Assembly: GCF_029222905.1 (NCBI RefSeq)
Contig: NZ_JARHUE010000005.1
Location: 186,001-250,000 of the forward strand
Direction: 5' to 3'
DNA: 64,000 nt
From: Neptuniibacter sp. CAU 1671
GTDB taxonomy: Bacteria > Pseudomonadota > Gammaproteobacteria > Pseudomonadales > Balneatricaceae
Shown here one piece after another: positions 17,547 through 29,396 of this stretch. The translations under genes were made by a program, and so were the position numbers. Each line of letters starts with the position of its first letter. The stretch's first letter is position 1. The notes beneath the pieces are model-generated. The model was not told the DNA's origin and ran no database searches. It was given only the letters and a program-made list of their open reading frames with translations.

Positions 17547-19588
17547 GTGTTCTCCTCAGCAATGCCGCAGTGACGCAACAGGGCGCTGACATCAGGTTCA
17601 CGGCCCCGGAACGCAATAAACAGATCCATCGGTTCGCGGGAACCACCCATCTCAAGTATATGCGTGCGGAAATCCTGTCCCGCCTCGGGACTGAATATCC
17701 CCTCTTCTTCAAAGCGTGAAAACGCATCCGACGAGAGCACCTCGGCCCATTTGTAGCTGTAATAACCCGCCGCATAACCCCCGGCAAAGATATGGCTGAA
17801 ACTGTGCTGAAAACGGTTAAAGACCGGCGGTTTGATCACTGCGACTTGCGCCCGGACATCGTTCAGCAACTGCTGGATATCGGTCTTGCCCGCTTCAAAC
17901 TGCTGATGCAGCAGGAAATCAAACAGCGAAAATTCTATCTGGCGCACCATCATCATGCCGGACTGGAAGTTACGCGCCGCAAGCAGTTTGTCCAGCAGAT
18001 CCTGCGGCAGTGGTTCACCGGTTTCATAATGGCCGGAGATCAGACCCAGCGCTTCCGGGTCATAACACCAGTTTTCCAAAAACTGACTGGGCAGCTCCAC
18101 CGCATCCCAGGCCACACCGTTGATACCGCTGACATCAGCATATTCGATCTGGGTCAGCATATGATGCAGACCGTGGCCAAACTCATGGAACATTGTGGTC
18201 ACTTCATTGTGCGTCAGCAGCGCTGGCGTATCCCCCACTGGCGAGTTGAAGTTACACACCAGATAGGCCACCGGCAGCTGCAGGGAACCATCATCCAGAC
18301 GACGGCGCACCCGGCAATCATCCATCCAGGCGCCACCGCGTTTTTTCTCCCGGGCATAGAGATCCAGGAAGAAACGCGCAATCACCGTGCCCTGTCGGCT
18401 CACTTCAAACAGGCGGGCATCTTTGTGCCAGCGGTCAAACTCAGTAATCTCTTTAATCTCTATGCCAAACAGTTTGCCTGTTACCGTAAACAACCCGTTC
18501 AACACCGTTGGCAGCGGGAAATAGGGGCGAATCTGCTCTTCAGAGATGGCATACCGGGCCTGTTTCAGTTTTTCGCTGTAATAGGCCAGATCCCAGGCTT
18601 CCAGTTGCTCCACACCGTATTCATCCCGGGCGAAATCACACAACTGCTGATAGTCCGCACGGGCCACCGGCAGGCTTTTTTCCGCCAGATCCTGCAGGAA
18701 GTCGATCACCTGCTGTGGGGTTTCTGCCATCTTGGTCGCCAGGGAATACTCGGCGTAGTTATCAAACCCGAGCAGTCTGGCCAGCTCCTGACGCAGCGTC
18801 AGGATCTCTTCCATCACCGGGCTGTTATCCCATTTACCGGCATTTGGCCCCTGGTCAGACGCCCGGGTAGCAAAGGCGGTATAGATCTCTTTACGCAGCT
18901 CACGGTTGTCCGCATAGGTGATGGTGGCAATGTAGGAGGGGAAATCCAGCGTCACCAGCCAGCCGGTTTTCTCTTTCATCTGCGCCAGCTGCTTGGCCGC
19001 TGCCAGGGCCATGGGCGGCAGGCCGGCCAGTTCAGACTCATCACTGATCTCTTTCTGCCAGGCATCCGAGGCATCCATCACATTTTCAGAAAAGCGTGTG
19101 GTCAGTTCGGAGAGGCGTTGCTGCAGCTCGGCATAACGCTGTTTATCTTCACCCTGCAGGGCAATACCGGACAGACGGAAATCACGCAGGGTATTTGTCA
19201 CCACTTTCTGCTGGGCTTCATCCAGCTTTTGAAAACCTTCACTCTCAGCCAGTGTCTGGAACGCCTGGAACATCTCCTGATTCTGGCCCATATCGGTCCA
19301 GTACTGAGATAGTTTCGGCAGGCAGGCATTGTAGGCCTCACGCAACGCATCACTGTTCACAACGCTGTTCATGTGCGACACAGGCGACCAGGCTTTTGCC
19401 AACCGGTCATTCATCTCTTCCAGCGGTGCCACCAGCGTATCCCAGTCGGGGTCTGTCAAACCGGACAGAATCTTCTCTACCGTATCCCGGTTATCCTGCA
19501 ACAGCTGGTCAATCGCCGGTTCGATCTGCTCCGGGCGGATCTGGCTGAACGGGGGCAGTCCCTGGGTGGCTAACAGCGGGTTGCTCAT
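17543..19588 (-). CDS. prlC: Oligopeptidase A (M3 metallopeptidase)
   Basis: 681 residues, the usual size of PrlC/OpdA, a cytosolic zinc endopeptidase that degrades short peptides including cleaved signal peptides. The helical N-terminal half leads to the M3 catalytic core with the zinc motif HEFGHGLHH near residue 470 and a downstream ligand glutamate in the DAVELPSQFLENW segment. AGGAGTG before the ATG is a good ribosome binding site. It forms an operon with yheV. The start matches the family (MSNPLL...LPPFSQIRPE). Confidence 0.96.
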   Translation of the reverse strand: MSNPLLATQGLPPFSQIRPEQIEPAIDQLLQDNRDTVEKILSGLTDPDWDTLVAPLEEMNDRLAKAWSPVSHMNSVVNSDALREAYNACLPKLSQYWTDMGQNQEMFQAFQTLAESEGFQKLDEAQQKVVTNTLRDFRLSGIALQGEDKQRYAELQQRLSELTTRFSENVMDASDAWQKEISDESELAGLPPMALAAAKQLAQMKEKTGWLVTLDFPSYIATITYADNRELRKEIYTAFATRASDQGPNAGKWDNSPVMEEILTLRQELARLLGFDNYAEYSLATKMAETPQQVIDFLQDLAEKSLPVARADYQQLCDFARDEYGVEQLEAWDLAYYSEKLKQARYAISEEQIRPYFPLPTVLNGLFTVTGKLFGIEIKEITEFDRWHKDARLFEVSRQGTVIARFFLDLYAREKKRGGAWMDDCRVRRRLDDGSLQLPVAYLVCNFNSPVGDTPALLTHNEVTTMFHEFGHGLHHMLTQIEYADVSGINGVAWDAVELPSQFLENWCYDPEALGLISGHYETGEPLPQDLLDKLLAARNFQSGMMMVRQIEFSLFDFLLHQQFEAGKTDIQQLLNDVRAQVAVIKPPVFNRFQHSFSHIFAGGYAAGYYSYKWAEVLSSDAFSRFEEEGIFSPEAGQDFRTHILEMGGSREPMDLFIAFRGREPDVSALLRHCGIAEENT

Positions 19589-19736
19589 ACGGGGTCACTC
19601 CTGATGGATACGGTTTTCAGTGGAAGGTTTTATTCACGCCTCCCCTCTACAATGGGTATAGTAACGCCAATTTCAATCATCAGATCATTGAGTTTCACAA
19701 TCTGATGCAGAGTATTTTTCAATTCGGGAAAGCTAT

Positions 19737-20282
19737 ATGAAAATCCGCAGCTATCAGGGCATGACTCCAAAATTGGGGGAACGTGTATTTGTAGATCCCA
19801 GTGCCGTGGTACTGGGCGATGTTGAACTGGGTGATGACGTTTCCGTCTGGCCCCTGACAGTGATTCGTGGCGATATGCACCGGATTCGGGTCGGGGCACG
19901 CACCAGTCTGCAGGATGGCTCCGTGCTGCACATTACCCATGCCGGCCCCTACAACCCGGATGGATTTCCCCTGATCATTGGTGATGACGTTACTGTCGGA
20001 CATCAGGCGATGCTGCATGGCTGTACCATCGGTAATCGGGTACTGGTGGGCATGGGCGCCATGATCATGGACGGTGCGGTGGTGGAAGATGAAGTGATTG
20101 TCGGTGCAGGGTCTCTGGTACCGCCGGGCAAAGTACTGGAAAGTGGTTACCTCTATGTCGGGCGGCCCGTAAAACAGGTACGCGCACTGACCGAAAAAGA
20201 GATCAGCTTTTTCACTTATACCGCCGGTAACTATGTGCGTCTGAAAGACAAACACCTGCAGGAAGACTATGCCGCGCTTTAA
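19737..20282 (+). CDS. Gamma-carbonic anhydrase family protein (YrdA-like)
   Basis: 181 residues of left-handed beta-helix hexapeptide repeats (VDPSAVVLGDVELGDDVSVWP, then IGDDVTVGHQAMLHGCTIGN). The zinc-ligand histidines appear as HITHAG and VGHQAMLHGC. Such trimeric cytosolic proteins carry or resemble carbonic anhydrase; many lack measurable activity. It is divergent from prlC and overlaps the lipoprotein gene downstream by 14 nt, suggesting translational coupling. Confidence 0.93.
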   Translation: MKIRSYQGMTPKLGERVFVDPSAVVLGDVELGDDVSVWPLTVIRGDMHRIRVGARTSLQDGSVLHITHAGPYNPDGFPLIIGDDVTVGHQAMLHGCTIGNRVLVGMGAMIMDGAVVEDEVIVGAGSLVPPGKVLESGYLYVGRPVKQVRALTEKEISFFTYTAGNYVRLKDKHLQEDYAAL

Positions 20283-20883
20283 CCCTGTCATTCCGGCATT
20301 GTGTCTGCTGCTAAGCGGCTGTATCAGTGTGCAGCAGACGCCTTCCGAGTGGCTTGGATATTACGAAATACCCGCGCCAGCGGCTGATCAACTGGTGTTA
20401 TGCAGCGATATTGACTGCGCTCAGAAGCAGACGGTTCAGATCACTCAAAACCAGCTGACGCAATTACGCGCCACTTTTGAGCCAGCAGCGCAATCAGCGG
20501 AACAGGAACGGGCGCAGATTGCCACAGCCATCGGCCTGCTTGAGCGCCTGATGGCCCCGAGCCTGAATACTGCAGGCGATGGCCCCGGTAATGCACTTGC
20601 ATTGTTCAGTGGCAGTAATCAGCTGGATTGCGTGGCTGAAACCAGCAATACCAGTGTGTATCTTATGCTGCTGGAGCAGGAAGGCTTACTCAGATTTCAT
20701 CGGCCAGGCGGACGCGCCCATCGCGGATTTTTCACCCTGCATATGCCGCATAACACAGCAACAATTCAGGAGACCGGCAGCTCAGATCAGTTTGTAGTGG
20801 ATTCATGGTTTGGAGCAAATGGCGAACCGGCCTGGATCGCGCCGGTCAGTGTCTGGCTGCAGGGTGGAAGACCAGCTCAATAA
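20269..20883 (+). CDS. Lipoprotein of unknown function, 204 aa
   Basis: A lipobox LLSGC with the cysteine at residue 18 follows a short signal peptide (MPRFNPVIPALCLL), so it is a predicted lipoprotein; the +2 residue is isoleucine, which favours the outer membrane. The mature part is mixed alpha/beta with two possible disulfide cysteines (LCSDIDCAQ) and a later NQLDCVAETSNTSVYLMLL segment that looks like part of a papain-like or transglutaminase-like active-site helix; I could not confirm this. Its start overlaps the carbonic anhydrase-like gene. Confidence 0.75.
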   Translation: MPRFNPVIPALCLLLSGCISVQQTPSEWLGYYEIPAPAADQLVLCSDIDCAQKQTVQITQNQLTQLRATFEPAAQSAEQERAQIATAIGLLERLMAPSLNTAGDGPGNALALFSGSNQLDCVAETSNTSVYLMLLEQEGLLRFHRPGGRAHRGFFTLHMPHNTATIQETGSSDQFVVDSWFGANGEPAWIAPVSVWLQGGRPAQ

Positions 20884-21050
20884 TCAGGGAGTGATAGGGG
20901 TGACAAGCCAGCCTTTTAGTCCCCCCAGAGTAAAAGACCGACTGTCACGGTGTAGCATGAAAAATCACGCTGCATGCATCTTCCAACAGAGCCCGATTCG
21001 GCGCAAGACAAAAGCGGACTTTTTCTCCGAATGTCTGAGGGAAACGACGG

Positions 21051-23432
21051 TTAATCGGCCTCTGTTTTCACCCGTGCAGTAGCAATTTCCCGCAGCCGTT
21101 TCACCACCTGTGCATTCACACTCCGCTGGGTAAAGTTGCCATCCGGTTTACGGGTGCCAGCTTTGCGGCCCATCAGAATCTCAAGACACTGATCCACATG
21201 CGCCACGGCATAAACCGCAAATTCGCCACGCTCTACCGCTTCTATCACCTCTGCTTTGAGCATCAGGTTACGCACATTGGCCCGGGGAATCACAACCCCC
21301 TGCGTACCGGTTAAACCCCGGGTTTTACAGAGATTGAAGAAACCTTCGATCTTTTCGTTCACACCGCCGATTGCCTGCACCTCGCCATACTGGTTGATGG
21401 AGCCGGTGATGGCATAACTCTGACTGATCGGAATATGGGTCAGGGCAGAGAGCAGGGTGCAGACTTCCGCCAGTGAGGCGCTGTCACCATCCACATAACC
21501 ATAGGACTGTTCCAGTGCAATGCTGGCAGACACGGCGAGCGGAAAATCCTGTGCGTACTGGTGACCCAGAAAACCCGACAGAATCAGCACCCCTTTGGAG
21601 TGGATTGGCTGCCCCAGTGTTACCTCACGCTCAATATCGACGATACCGCGGTTACCGGGATGCACCGTTGCGGTAATGCGGGCCGGGGTACCAAAAGACA
21701 CGTCTCCCACCTGCAGTACCGTCAGTCCGTTGGCCTTGCCAACGGCCTCACCATCCGTGTCGATCAGCACGGTCTGGTTGAGGATGCCCTCCTGAATTTT
21801 TTCCGACATGCGGGAGGTCCGGCGCTCTTTCGCATCCAGTGCCATTTCGACATGATCGGCATTGATCAGGCTGTCTTCTTCACGAATCCGTTTGTAATCG
21901 GCCTCACAGAGCAGATCCACCAGCTCACCAATGTGCGCCGACAACAGCTCCTGATCCTCCGCCTGACGCGAGCTGTGCTCCACCAGACGGGCCACTGCGC
22001 GGCGGGTCAGGGGAGCAAGACCCTCCTCCTCCGCCAGGGTTTTCATCAGCCGGGCATAGTTACGGATTGACTGTGGAGTGCGTTTTACATCCTCATCAAA
22101 ATCCACCACCACGCGGAACATCTTCTCAAAGTCGTGATCCAGCTCCTGCAACAGGTAGTAGATATTACGTCCGCCAATCAGCACCAGCTTCACCGACAGT
22201 GGCACCGCCTGCGGTGTCAGCGTGATGGTGCTGAGGCCGGTGTATTCGCTGGCAGGGCTTTCAATACGGATCTCGTGGGATTTGAGTGCCCGCTTCAGCG
22301 CGCCATAAACAAACGGCTGCTCCAGCAGTTTTTCCGCTTCCATCACCAGATAACCGCCATTGGCCTGATGCAGGGCGCCGGGACGGATCAATTTGTAACT
22401 GGTGGACAGGGCACCCATTTCAGAGGTGTATTCCACCCGGCCAAACAGGTTTTCATAACTCGGATGCGCCTCATACACGACCGGTGCACCCTTGATTTTC
22501 TGGTTATCCACCAGCAGGTTTACACCGTAGACATCCTCCAGCTGACTCAGACGCCCGCTGTCGGTTGTAACTTCACCGAGTTTGTCTTCACCGGCAATGT
22601 CATTGCAGTTTTTTACCAGCGAGGTTTCCATCGCGGTGAGATATTCATTCACACCGGGAATGTTGCTGTATTTCTCTTTGGCTGGCTGGAACAGCGGCGC
22701 GATGGCCTGACGGGCAGTATCACGGTCCAGATTTTTGATTTTTTCTGAGGCTTCTCGACGCCATTTTGGCAGGCCGGTCAATTCCTCGTTGAGTTTCTCT
22801 TCCAGCATGCCGATTGCCTTGTTGAAGGCATCCCGGGTTTCTTCCGGTAATTGAGAAAATACCGCTTCATCAATGGCCTGACCTTCTGCCACCGGCGTGA
22901 AACCGATACTGCCGGCATCCCGGTAGACGGCAATACTGTACTGACGCCCTTCACGCTCTACCGTTTCAATCGCCTGATCGTAATAGCGATTCAGCTCACG
23001 CTCGATTTTACTTTTGTTTCGCTGATAGGTCGGGCTTTCAAAGGCCGCTGGCATCTCGGCCAGCACACCCTCAAGAATGTTTTTAACATCCCGCTTAAAC
23101 GGCTGTGCCTTACCCGGCGGTAACTGCAGGGCAATGGGGTGGCGGGTATCTGATATGTTGTTCAGATACACCCAGTCCCCCGGTTTTTTCTCTTTTTTCG
23201 CCGCCGTCTTCAGGTTTTCCATGGCAAAGGAGAAGCGTCCGGTATGGGGGTTGCCCATTACAAACAGGTTGTACCCGGGGCGGCGCATGCCAATGCCAAA
23301 TTCCATCGCCTCGATGGCTCTGACCTGACCAAAAAACCCGGAGAAGGGTTCAAGCGTAGCCGTGGTTTTGAAGGGAAGCAGTTCAGGATCGCAGCGTTGA
23401 TACAGCTGTTCAGGTGTCAGTCGGGTTTCCAT
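21051..23432 (-). CDS. Lon-family protease (LonB/YcbZ type)
   Basis: 793 residues. The N-terminal AAA-like region has a degenerate P-loop (GNPHTGRFSF, near 60) and a Walker B-like GGYLVMEAEKLL segment. The C-terminal S16 protease domain has the catalytic serine in YVDGDSASLAEVC (near 645) and lysine in GGVNEKIEGFF (near 690), a complete Ser-Lys dyad. This class lacks the long Lon N-domain. Probably a cytosolic ATP-dependent or ATP-stimulated protease; substrates unknown. It is monocistronic, with about 130 nt to the next gene on the same strand. Confidence 0.9.
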   Translation of the reverse strand: METRLTPEQLYQRCDPELLPFKTTATLEPFSGFFGQVRAIEAMEFGIGMRRPGYNLFVMGNPHTGRFSFAMENLKTAAKKEKKPGDWVYLNNISDTRHPIALQLPPGKAQPFKRDVKNILEGVLAEMPAAFESPTYQRNKSKIERELNRYYDQAIETVEREGRQYSIAVYRDAGSIGFTPVAEGQAIDEAVFSQLPEETRDAFNKAIGMLEEKLNEELTGLPKWRREASEKIKNLDRDTARQAIAPLFQPAKEKYSNIPGVNEYLTAMETSLVKNCNDIAGEDKLGEVTTDSGRLSQLEDVYGVNLLVDNQKIKGAPVVYEAHPSYENLFGRVEYTSEMGALSTSYKLIRPGALHQANGGYLVMEAEKLLEQPFVYGALKRALKSHEIRIESPASEYTGLSTITLTPQAVPLSVKLVLIGGRNIYYLLQELDHDFEKMFRVVVDFDEDVKRTPQSIRNYARLMKTLAEEEGLAPLTRRAVARLVEHSSRQAEDQELLSAHIGELVDLLCEADYKRIREEDSLINADHVEMALDAKERRTSRMSEKIQEGILNQTVLIDTDGEAVGKANGLTVLQVGDVSFGTPARITATVHPGNRGIVDIEREVTLGQPIHSKGVLILSGFLGHQYAQDFPLAVSASIALEQSYGYVDGDSASLAEVCTLLSALTHIPISQSYAITGSINQYGEVQAIGGVNEKIEGFFNLCKTRGLTGTQGVVIPRANVRNLMLKAEVIEAVERGEFAVYAVAHVDQCLEILMGRKAGTRKPDGNFTQRSVNAQVVKRLREIATARVKTEAD

Positions 23433-23560
23433 GCTGGCACAATTCTCCTGCTGGACTGGAGGAGGGTCATTTTGACCGCTTTAAACCCAGTTATACGCTT
23501 AGCAGGAAGACCATGCAAGTCTGAAGAGTGGGGAAGAAAGACCTAAGCGCTGTATAAAAA

Positions 23561-24388
23561 TCAAACAGTTAGCGCTTTTCTTAACTGCGCAATGACGGGC
23601 CCGGTTGCTGGCTGAACTCCGCGCCACAAACGAAAGGATTCAGCGGCCTGTTCAACCAGCATGCCTAGACCATCCATTATCTTTGCAGCGCCATGGCTGG
23701 CCGCCCACTGGCAAAAAGCCGTGGGTTCAGCACCGTACATCATGTCATAACACCAGCCATCTGACGCCAGCACATCCTGAGGCAGTGGCGGCACCTCACC
23801 CTGCAAACTGGCAGCCGTGCCATTGATAATCAGATCAAACTGGCGGCCAGTCAACGCGTCAAAGCCACAGCCTTCGACAGCCCCCTGATCAGCCATCAGA
23901 TCGGCCAGCTGGACCGCTTTTTCCGGGGTTCGATTAGCAATCACCAGACAGGCGGGCTGCTCTGCCAGGACTGGCTGCAAAACACCCCGTACGGCACCGC
24001 CCGCTCCCAGAATCAAAACGCGTTTTCCAGCAATCTGGCCACCATGATTCTGGATAATATCGCGCACCATGCCAATACCGTCGGTATTCTCACCACAGAT
24101 CTCTCCGGCCTGGTTGCGATAGAGTGTATTAACCGCACCCGCAAGCTCGGCCCGGGGAGAACGCTGCTGCGCCATAGCCCAGGCTTCCTGCTTGAACGGG
24201 ATGGTGATATTCAGGCCCAGACCAGAACCTGTCAAAAACCCGGATACCGCCTCAGAAAACCCATCCTCCGGCACGCAGATCGCTTCATAGGTCAGATCCT
24301 GTGCCGTTTGTTGGGCAAAGGCTGCATGAATCTGCGGCGATTTAGAGTGTTTTATCGGGTTACCGAATACGGCATAACGGTCTGTCAC
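23561..24388 (-). CDS. aroE: Shikimate dehydrogenase (NADP+)
   Basis: 275 residues. Reduces 3-dehydroshikimate to shikimate in chorismate synthesis. Shikimate-site residues are in NPIKHSKSPQIHAAF, the catalytic lysine is in NITIPFKQEAW and the aspartate in GENTDGIGMVRD. The NADP fold has LILGAGGAVRGVL and ANRTPEKA. It begins directly after the hemF stop, at the end of the dprA-purE-tsaC-hemF-aroE run, an order common in Pseudomonas-like gammaproteobacteria. Confidence 0.97.
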   Translation of the reverse strand: MTDRYAVFGNPIKHSKSPQIHAAFAQQTAQDLTYEAICVPEDGFSEAVSGFLTGSGLGLNITIPFKQEAWAMAQQRSPRAELAGAVNTLYRNQAGEICGENTDGIGMVRDIIQNHGGQIAGKRVLILGAGGAVRGVLQPVLAEQPACLVIANRTPEKAVQLADLMADQGAVEGCGFDALTGRQFDLIINGTAASLQGEVPPLPQDVLASDGWCYDMMYGAEPTAFCQWAASHGAAKIMDGLGMLVEQAAESFRLWRGVQPATGPVIAQLRKALTV

Positions 24389-25887
<1,499 letters not shown>

Positions 25888-25898
<11 letters not shown>

Positions 25899-26400
25899 CG
25901 TTTTTCAGCTGTTCCTGCAATGCAGCGTCTTTGGCAATTACCGCATCAGTGTTGGCCTGACGCTCGTCACGCAGACGCTGAGCCAGGGCAGCATCACCCA
26001 CTGCCATGATCTGAGCCGCCAGATAAGCTGCGTTTTTGGCACCGGCTTTACCAATGGCAACCGTGGCAACCGGGATACCTCCCGGCATCTGTACCGTCGA
26101 CAGCAGTGCGTCAAGACCGTCCAGTGAAGAGTTGATTGGCACACCAATCACAGGCTTGGTAGTGTTAGCCGCTACCGCACCCGCCAGGTGAGCAGCCATG
26201 CCAGCCGCGCAGATAAAGGCAACCGCGCCACGCTCATCCGCATCTTTGACGTAGTTGTGAGTCTGTACAGGCGTACGGTGAGCAGAACTCACTCTCATCT
26301 CAAAAGGGATCCCCAGAGACTTCAGGACATCAGCAGACGCTCTCATCACTGGCAGGTCAGAGTCGGAACCCATCAAAATTGCGATAAATGGCTGGCTCAT
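25888..26400 (-). CDS. purE: N5-carboxyaminoimidazole ribonucleotide mutase
   Basis: 170 residues from the ATG at 26400, where the family N-terminus begins ([19 protein letters not shown]); an in-frame extension to 26448 lacks family similarity. Class I PurE converts N5-CAIR to CAIR in purine synthesis. Signature residues are in [16 protein letters not shown] and [20 protein letters not shown]. The expected partner purK is not adjacent; instead purE lies between dprA and tsaC. The ribosome binding site of the chosen start is weak. Confidence 0.95.
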
Positions 26401-26481
26401 TTTGATACCAATAAGACTAAATTTCACAAAGGGCTGAACGATAAACATTCAGCCCACAGCTTGCAACCATGAGTTGTCGCT

Positions 26482-27606
26482 TCACTTTGTGCGGCTATAC
26501 CCATTAGGCGACTGCTCAATGACGCCCTTCAATTCTAGCCGCATCAGCAAAGGGATCAATTCTGCAGCACTGAGCCCTGACAAGCAGACCAGCGAATCCA
26601 GATCAGTTTCACTGAAATCTATGTGCCGAAGAAGCTTTATTTCTGCTTCAGACAGATTCTCCGTGCTCACAGAAGACGTAACCTCTGTCTGTTCTGAGCG
26701 CTCCGCGATAAAGCCTAACAGCGCACCCAGCTCCGCAACAATGTCCTGTTCAGTTTCTGTCAGCGTAGCGCCTTCACGGATCAGCTGGTGACAGCCCCTG
26801 CTCATGGGATTATGGATATGTCCGGGCAGGGCAAACACCGCCCGACCCTGTTGCATCGCCTGTCGCGCTGTTATCAGGGAGCCACTGCGCACCGCCGCCT
26901 CAACGACCAGCACGCCCAGACTCAGGCCACTGATGATGCGGTTTCGTTTAGGAAAATGTGACGCATGTGCATCGGCACCCGGCAGCAGTTCACTGACCCA
27001 GGCCCCGCCATGGGCAAGTATCGCCTCAGCCAAATGCTGGTTACGGCGTGGATAAATGCGATCAATGCCGGTACCAAATACCGCCACCGTAGGTTTTTGC
27101 TGTCGAACCGCTGCTTCATGTGCAGCACTGTCAATGCCCAGCGCAAGTCCGGAGGTGATAACAAAGCCATGTTGCGCCAGCGCATGAGCAAATGCATGCG
27201 CATGGGTTACCCCCGCCCGGCTGGCCTGCCGGCTACCCACCAGCGCAAGCTGCGGCATATGCAGCGCATCCGGATTGCCACGGACAAACAGCACTGGCGG
27301 CGCATCTGAGCATTGTTTCAGCAACACTGGGTAATCGGGACTGTCTAGCGTGAGCAGCTTGGCATCGGTATATCGGGTGAGCCAATCCTGAGTCTCGTGC
27401 CAGGCTTGTGCACAGGGGCCTTGTTCTATCTGCGCCTGCTGGACAGCCTGCCGGGCTGCCAGGTGCAGACCGAGTTGCTGTAATTCGGTATCTGAGGAGG
27501 AAAGTATACGATCAGCCGGCCAACCCTGTTCCGTTAATCGCCTGATACTGACAGGCCCCAGGCCGGGGAGGGCTGCAACGGCGATCCAGTCCCTTGGATT
27601 CGCCAT
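26482..27606 (-). CDS. dprA: DNA-processing protein DprA
   Basis: 374 residues. Loads RecA on incoming single-stranded DNA during natural transformation. A SAM/HhH-like N-terminal segment (ALPGLGPVSIRRL) is followed by the Rossmann fold of the DprA/Smf family: LVGSRQASRAG, ITSGLALGIDSAAHEAAV, AVFGTGIDRIYPRRN and FPKRNRIISGLS. A C-terminal winged-helix (DML1-like) domain starts near 305. It lies 15 nt downstream of the LysM gene. With comM in the same window it hints at competence, though no DNA-uptake genes are visible. Confidence 0.95.
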   Translation of the reverse strand: MANPRDWIAVAALPGLGPVSIRRLTEQGWPADRILSSSDTELQQLGLHLAARQAVQQAQIEQGPCAQAWHETQDWLTRYTDAKLLTLDSPDYPVLLKQCSDAPPVLFVRGNPDALHMPQLALVGSRQASRAGVTHAHAFAHALAQHGFVITSGLALGIDSAAHEAAVRQQKPTVAVFGTGIDRIYPRRNQHLAEAILAHGGAWVSELLPGADAHASHFPKRNRIISGLSLGVLVVEAAVRSGSLITARQAMQQGRAVFALPGHIHNPMSRGCHQLIREGATLTETEQDIVAELGALLGFIAERSEQTEVTSSVSTENLSEAEIKLLRHIDFSETDLDSLVCLSGLSAAELIPLLMRLELKGVIEQSPNGYSRTK

Positions 27607-27621
27607 GCATTGATTCCTGAA

Positions 27622-28650
27622 TTAAGGTTGCTGCAGTTTGTCGCCGACAGACACCACGTTAGTGCTGCGCATAATCAAACCGTAACTTACCTTTTCAAAC
27701 ACTTTGAACACCATCAGCTCACCGGAGCGTTCCTGCGGCAGCTGAATCAGTTCATTGGTGATCGGATCTTTAGTCAGTTCGCCTTTGCGGAAGATGGCAA
27801 ACACGTGACCCGCTTCAATACCTTCTCGCTCACCGCGGTTAAACGCCACTACGTTATACTGGCCGCCATCACGCACACCGCCCAGCACAGACAGGATCTG
27901 AGCCTTCACACCATCAGGCGAGGGTTTAGGGTAAAACATTGACTGAATGCGGCTTTCTTCAGTGGGCACCACGCGATCCTTAACCCGCACTTCCTGATGC
28001 GACTTGGCCAGATCAAGAGTCAGAATGTCATCATGACGCTCAGACACATTGCCATCCGCAATCTTCAGCAGTTCATAGCCCAGAAACTCTCCGGTTTCCG
28101 GATCAACATACTGATTTTCAGAGCGGTAGATACCCTGACCCGGCTGCTCTTCAAGCAGCTGACCCCGTGCATAGACCCGATCACCGGCACCAGCGATGAT
28201 GCGTTCATCACGACCACCCAGCACGTATGGTGCTTTCTGCATCAGGTCTTCAGACAACACCCGGTTGTTGTTCAGGAAGCTGTTGATATCCCGCAGAGGA
28301 ATGGCCGGAATAGCTGTATCCAGTGGAGTCACACGTGCACGTGGGTAGATACCACTGTCACGTTTAACGCCCAGTCGCGGCTGACCATCCACCCACGTCA
28401 GGTAGATTATGTCGCCAGGGTAGATCAGGTGTGGGTTGTCGACCTGGGGGTTAACACCCCAAACCTCTGGCCATTTCCAGGGGCTTTTCAGGAATCGGGC
28501 TGAGATATCCCAAAGCGTATCACCTTTGACCACCACATAAGATTCCGGGTAGTCCTCGTTTAGCAGAAGGCTATCCTTGCGCACTTCCGCCTGAACGGGC
28601 GAAATGACAACGATAAGTGAGGCTAACAGTCCGTAAAGCAGATTTTTCAT
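27622..28650 (-). CDS. LysM-domain cell-envelope protein
   Basis: 342 residues with a signal peptide (MKNLLYGLLASLIVVISPVQA) and a LysM peptidoglycan-binding domain at about 37-90 (YVVVKGDTLWDISARFLKSPWKWPEVW... LIYPGD). The remaining 250 residues resemble the conserved C-terminal part of the LysM protein that precedes dprA in many Pseudomonas-like genomes; its role is unknown. Probably periplasmic and wall-associated. It is divergent from def across a 230-nt promoter region. Confidence 0.9.
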   Translation of the reverse strand: MKNLLYGLLASLIVVISPVQAEVRKDSLLLNEDYPESYVVVKGDTLWDISARFLKSPWKWPEVWGVNPQVDNPHLIYPGDIIYLTWVDGQPRLGVKRDSGIYPRARVTPLDTAIPAIPLRDINSFLNNNRVLSEDLMQKAPYVLGGRDERIIAGAGDRVYARGQLLEEQPGQGIYRSENQYVDPETGEFLGYELLKIADGNVSERHDDILTLDLAKSHQEVRVKDRVVPTEESRIQSMFYPKPSPDGVKAQILSVLGGVRDGGQYNVVAFNRGEREGIEAGHVFAIFRKGELTKDPITNELIQLPQERSGELMVFKVFEKVSYGLIMRSTNVVSVGDKLQQP

Positions 28651-28880
28651 GTCCGGTTCCCTTGCTTCTCCATGGCGGCACTGGGGTAAATTAGCAGCGC
28701 GATGGAATCACGACAATGCATTGAACGTGCTAATCAGTATAATATGGGCATAATTTATTGCATGCCACTGAGATAAGCATATCGGCCACTGCCCTTCGTA
28801 GATAAATTTATCTTCAAATTCAGTGCTCAGCTATGCTGCAGCGCTCTGCAACTGATTGCAACGGAAATACGATTTCTAAC

Positions 28881-29396
28881 ATGACTACACTGACCATTCT
28901 TGAATTTCCTGACCCGCGTCTGCGCACTGTCGCTGAGCCCGTCGAGGTGGTGGATGACGAAGTTCGCCAGCAAATCAGCGATATGTTCGAAACCATGTAT
29001 GCAGCGCCCGGCATCGGCCTGGCTGCCACACAGGTGAATATCCATCGCCGGATTATCGTGATCGACCTCTCTGAAGAACAGAATGAGCCGCTGGTTCTGA
29101 TCAATCCCGAGTTTGAAGTGTTAGATAATGAGTTACATCGTTATCAGGAAGGCTGCCTGTCGGTACCCGGCTTTTATGAGGATGTTAAACGGCCGCAGCA
29201 GATTCGCGTCAAATCGCTGGATCGCGACGGAAATCCGTTTGAGTTTATCGCCGATGGGCTGCTGGCGGTCTGTGTCCAGCATGAAATTGACCACCTGAAC
29301 GGACGCCTGTTTGTCGATCATATCTCCAGTCTGAAGCGTGACCGCATCAAGCAAAAACTGGACAAAATTCACAAGGCACAGGCACAACACGCCTGA
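28881..29396 (+). CDS. def: Peptide deformylase
   Basis: 171 residues from the ATG at 28881. Removes the formyl group from nascent N-formylmethionine. Metal and active-site motifs are complete: [20 protein letters not shown] (Cys ligand) and QHEIDHLNG (two His ligands and the catalytic Glu). An in-frame upstream start at 28833 adds a non-conserved 16 residues and is rejected. First gene of def-fmt-rsmB-trkA-trkH. A small GC hairpin (29405-29426) separates it from fmt. Confidence 0.97.
   Translation: MTTLTILEFPDPRLRTVAEPVEVVDDEVRQQISDMFETMYAAPGIGLAATQVNIHRRIIVIDLSEEQNEPLVLINPEFEVLDNELHRYQEGCLSVPGFYEDVKRPQQIRVKSLDRDGNPFEFIADGLLAVCVQHEIDHLNGRLFVDHISSLKRDRIKQKLDKIHKAQAQHA

Noticed and set aside
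17792-19312. 506-codon plus-strand open frame opposite prlC
   Set aside because: It is the complement of the prlC coding sequence; its composition (His, Gln, Arg, Ile rich) is the reverse-strand shadow of a highly biased gene, and there is no ribosome binding site or domain.
21561-22748. Two 169- and 204-codon plus-strand frames inside the Lon-like gene
   Set aside because: Antisense shadows of a gene with complete protease motifs; no signal peptide, domain or ribosome binding site.
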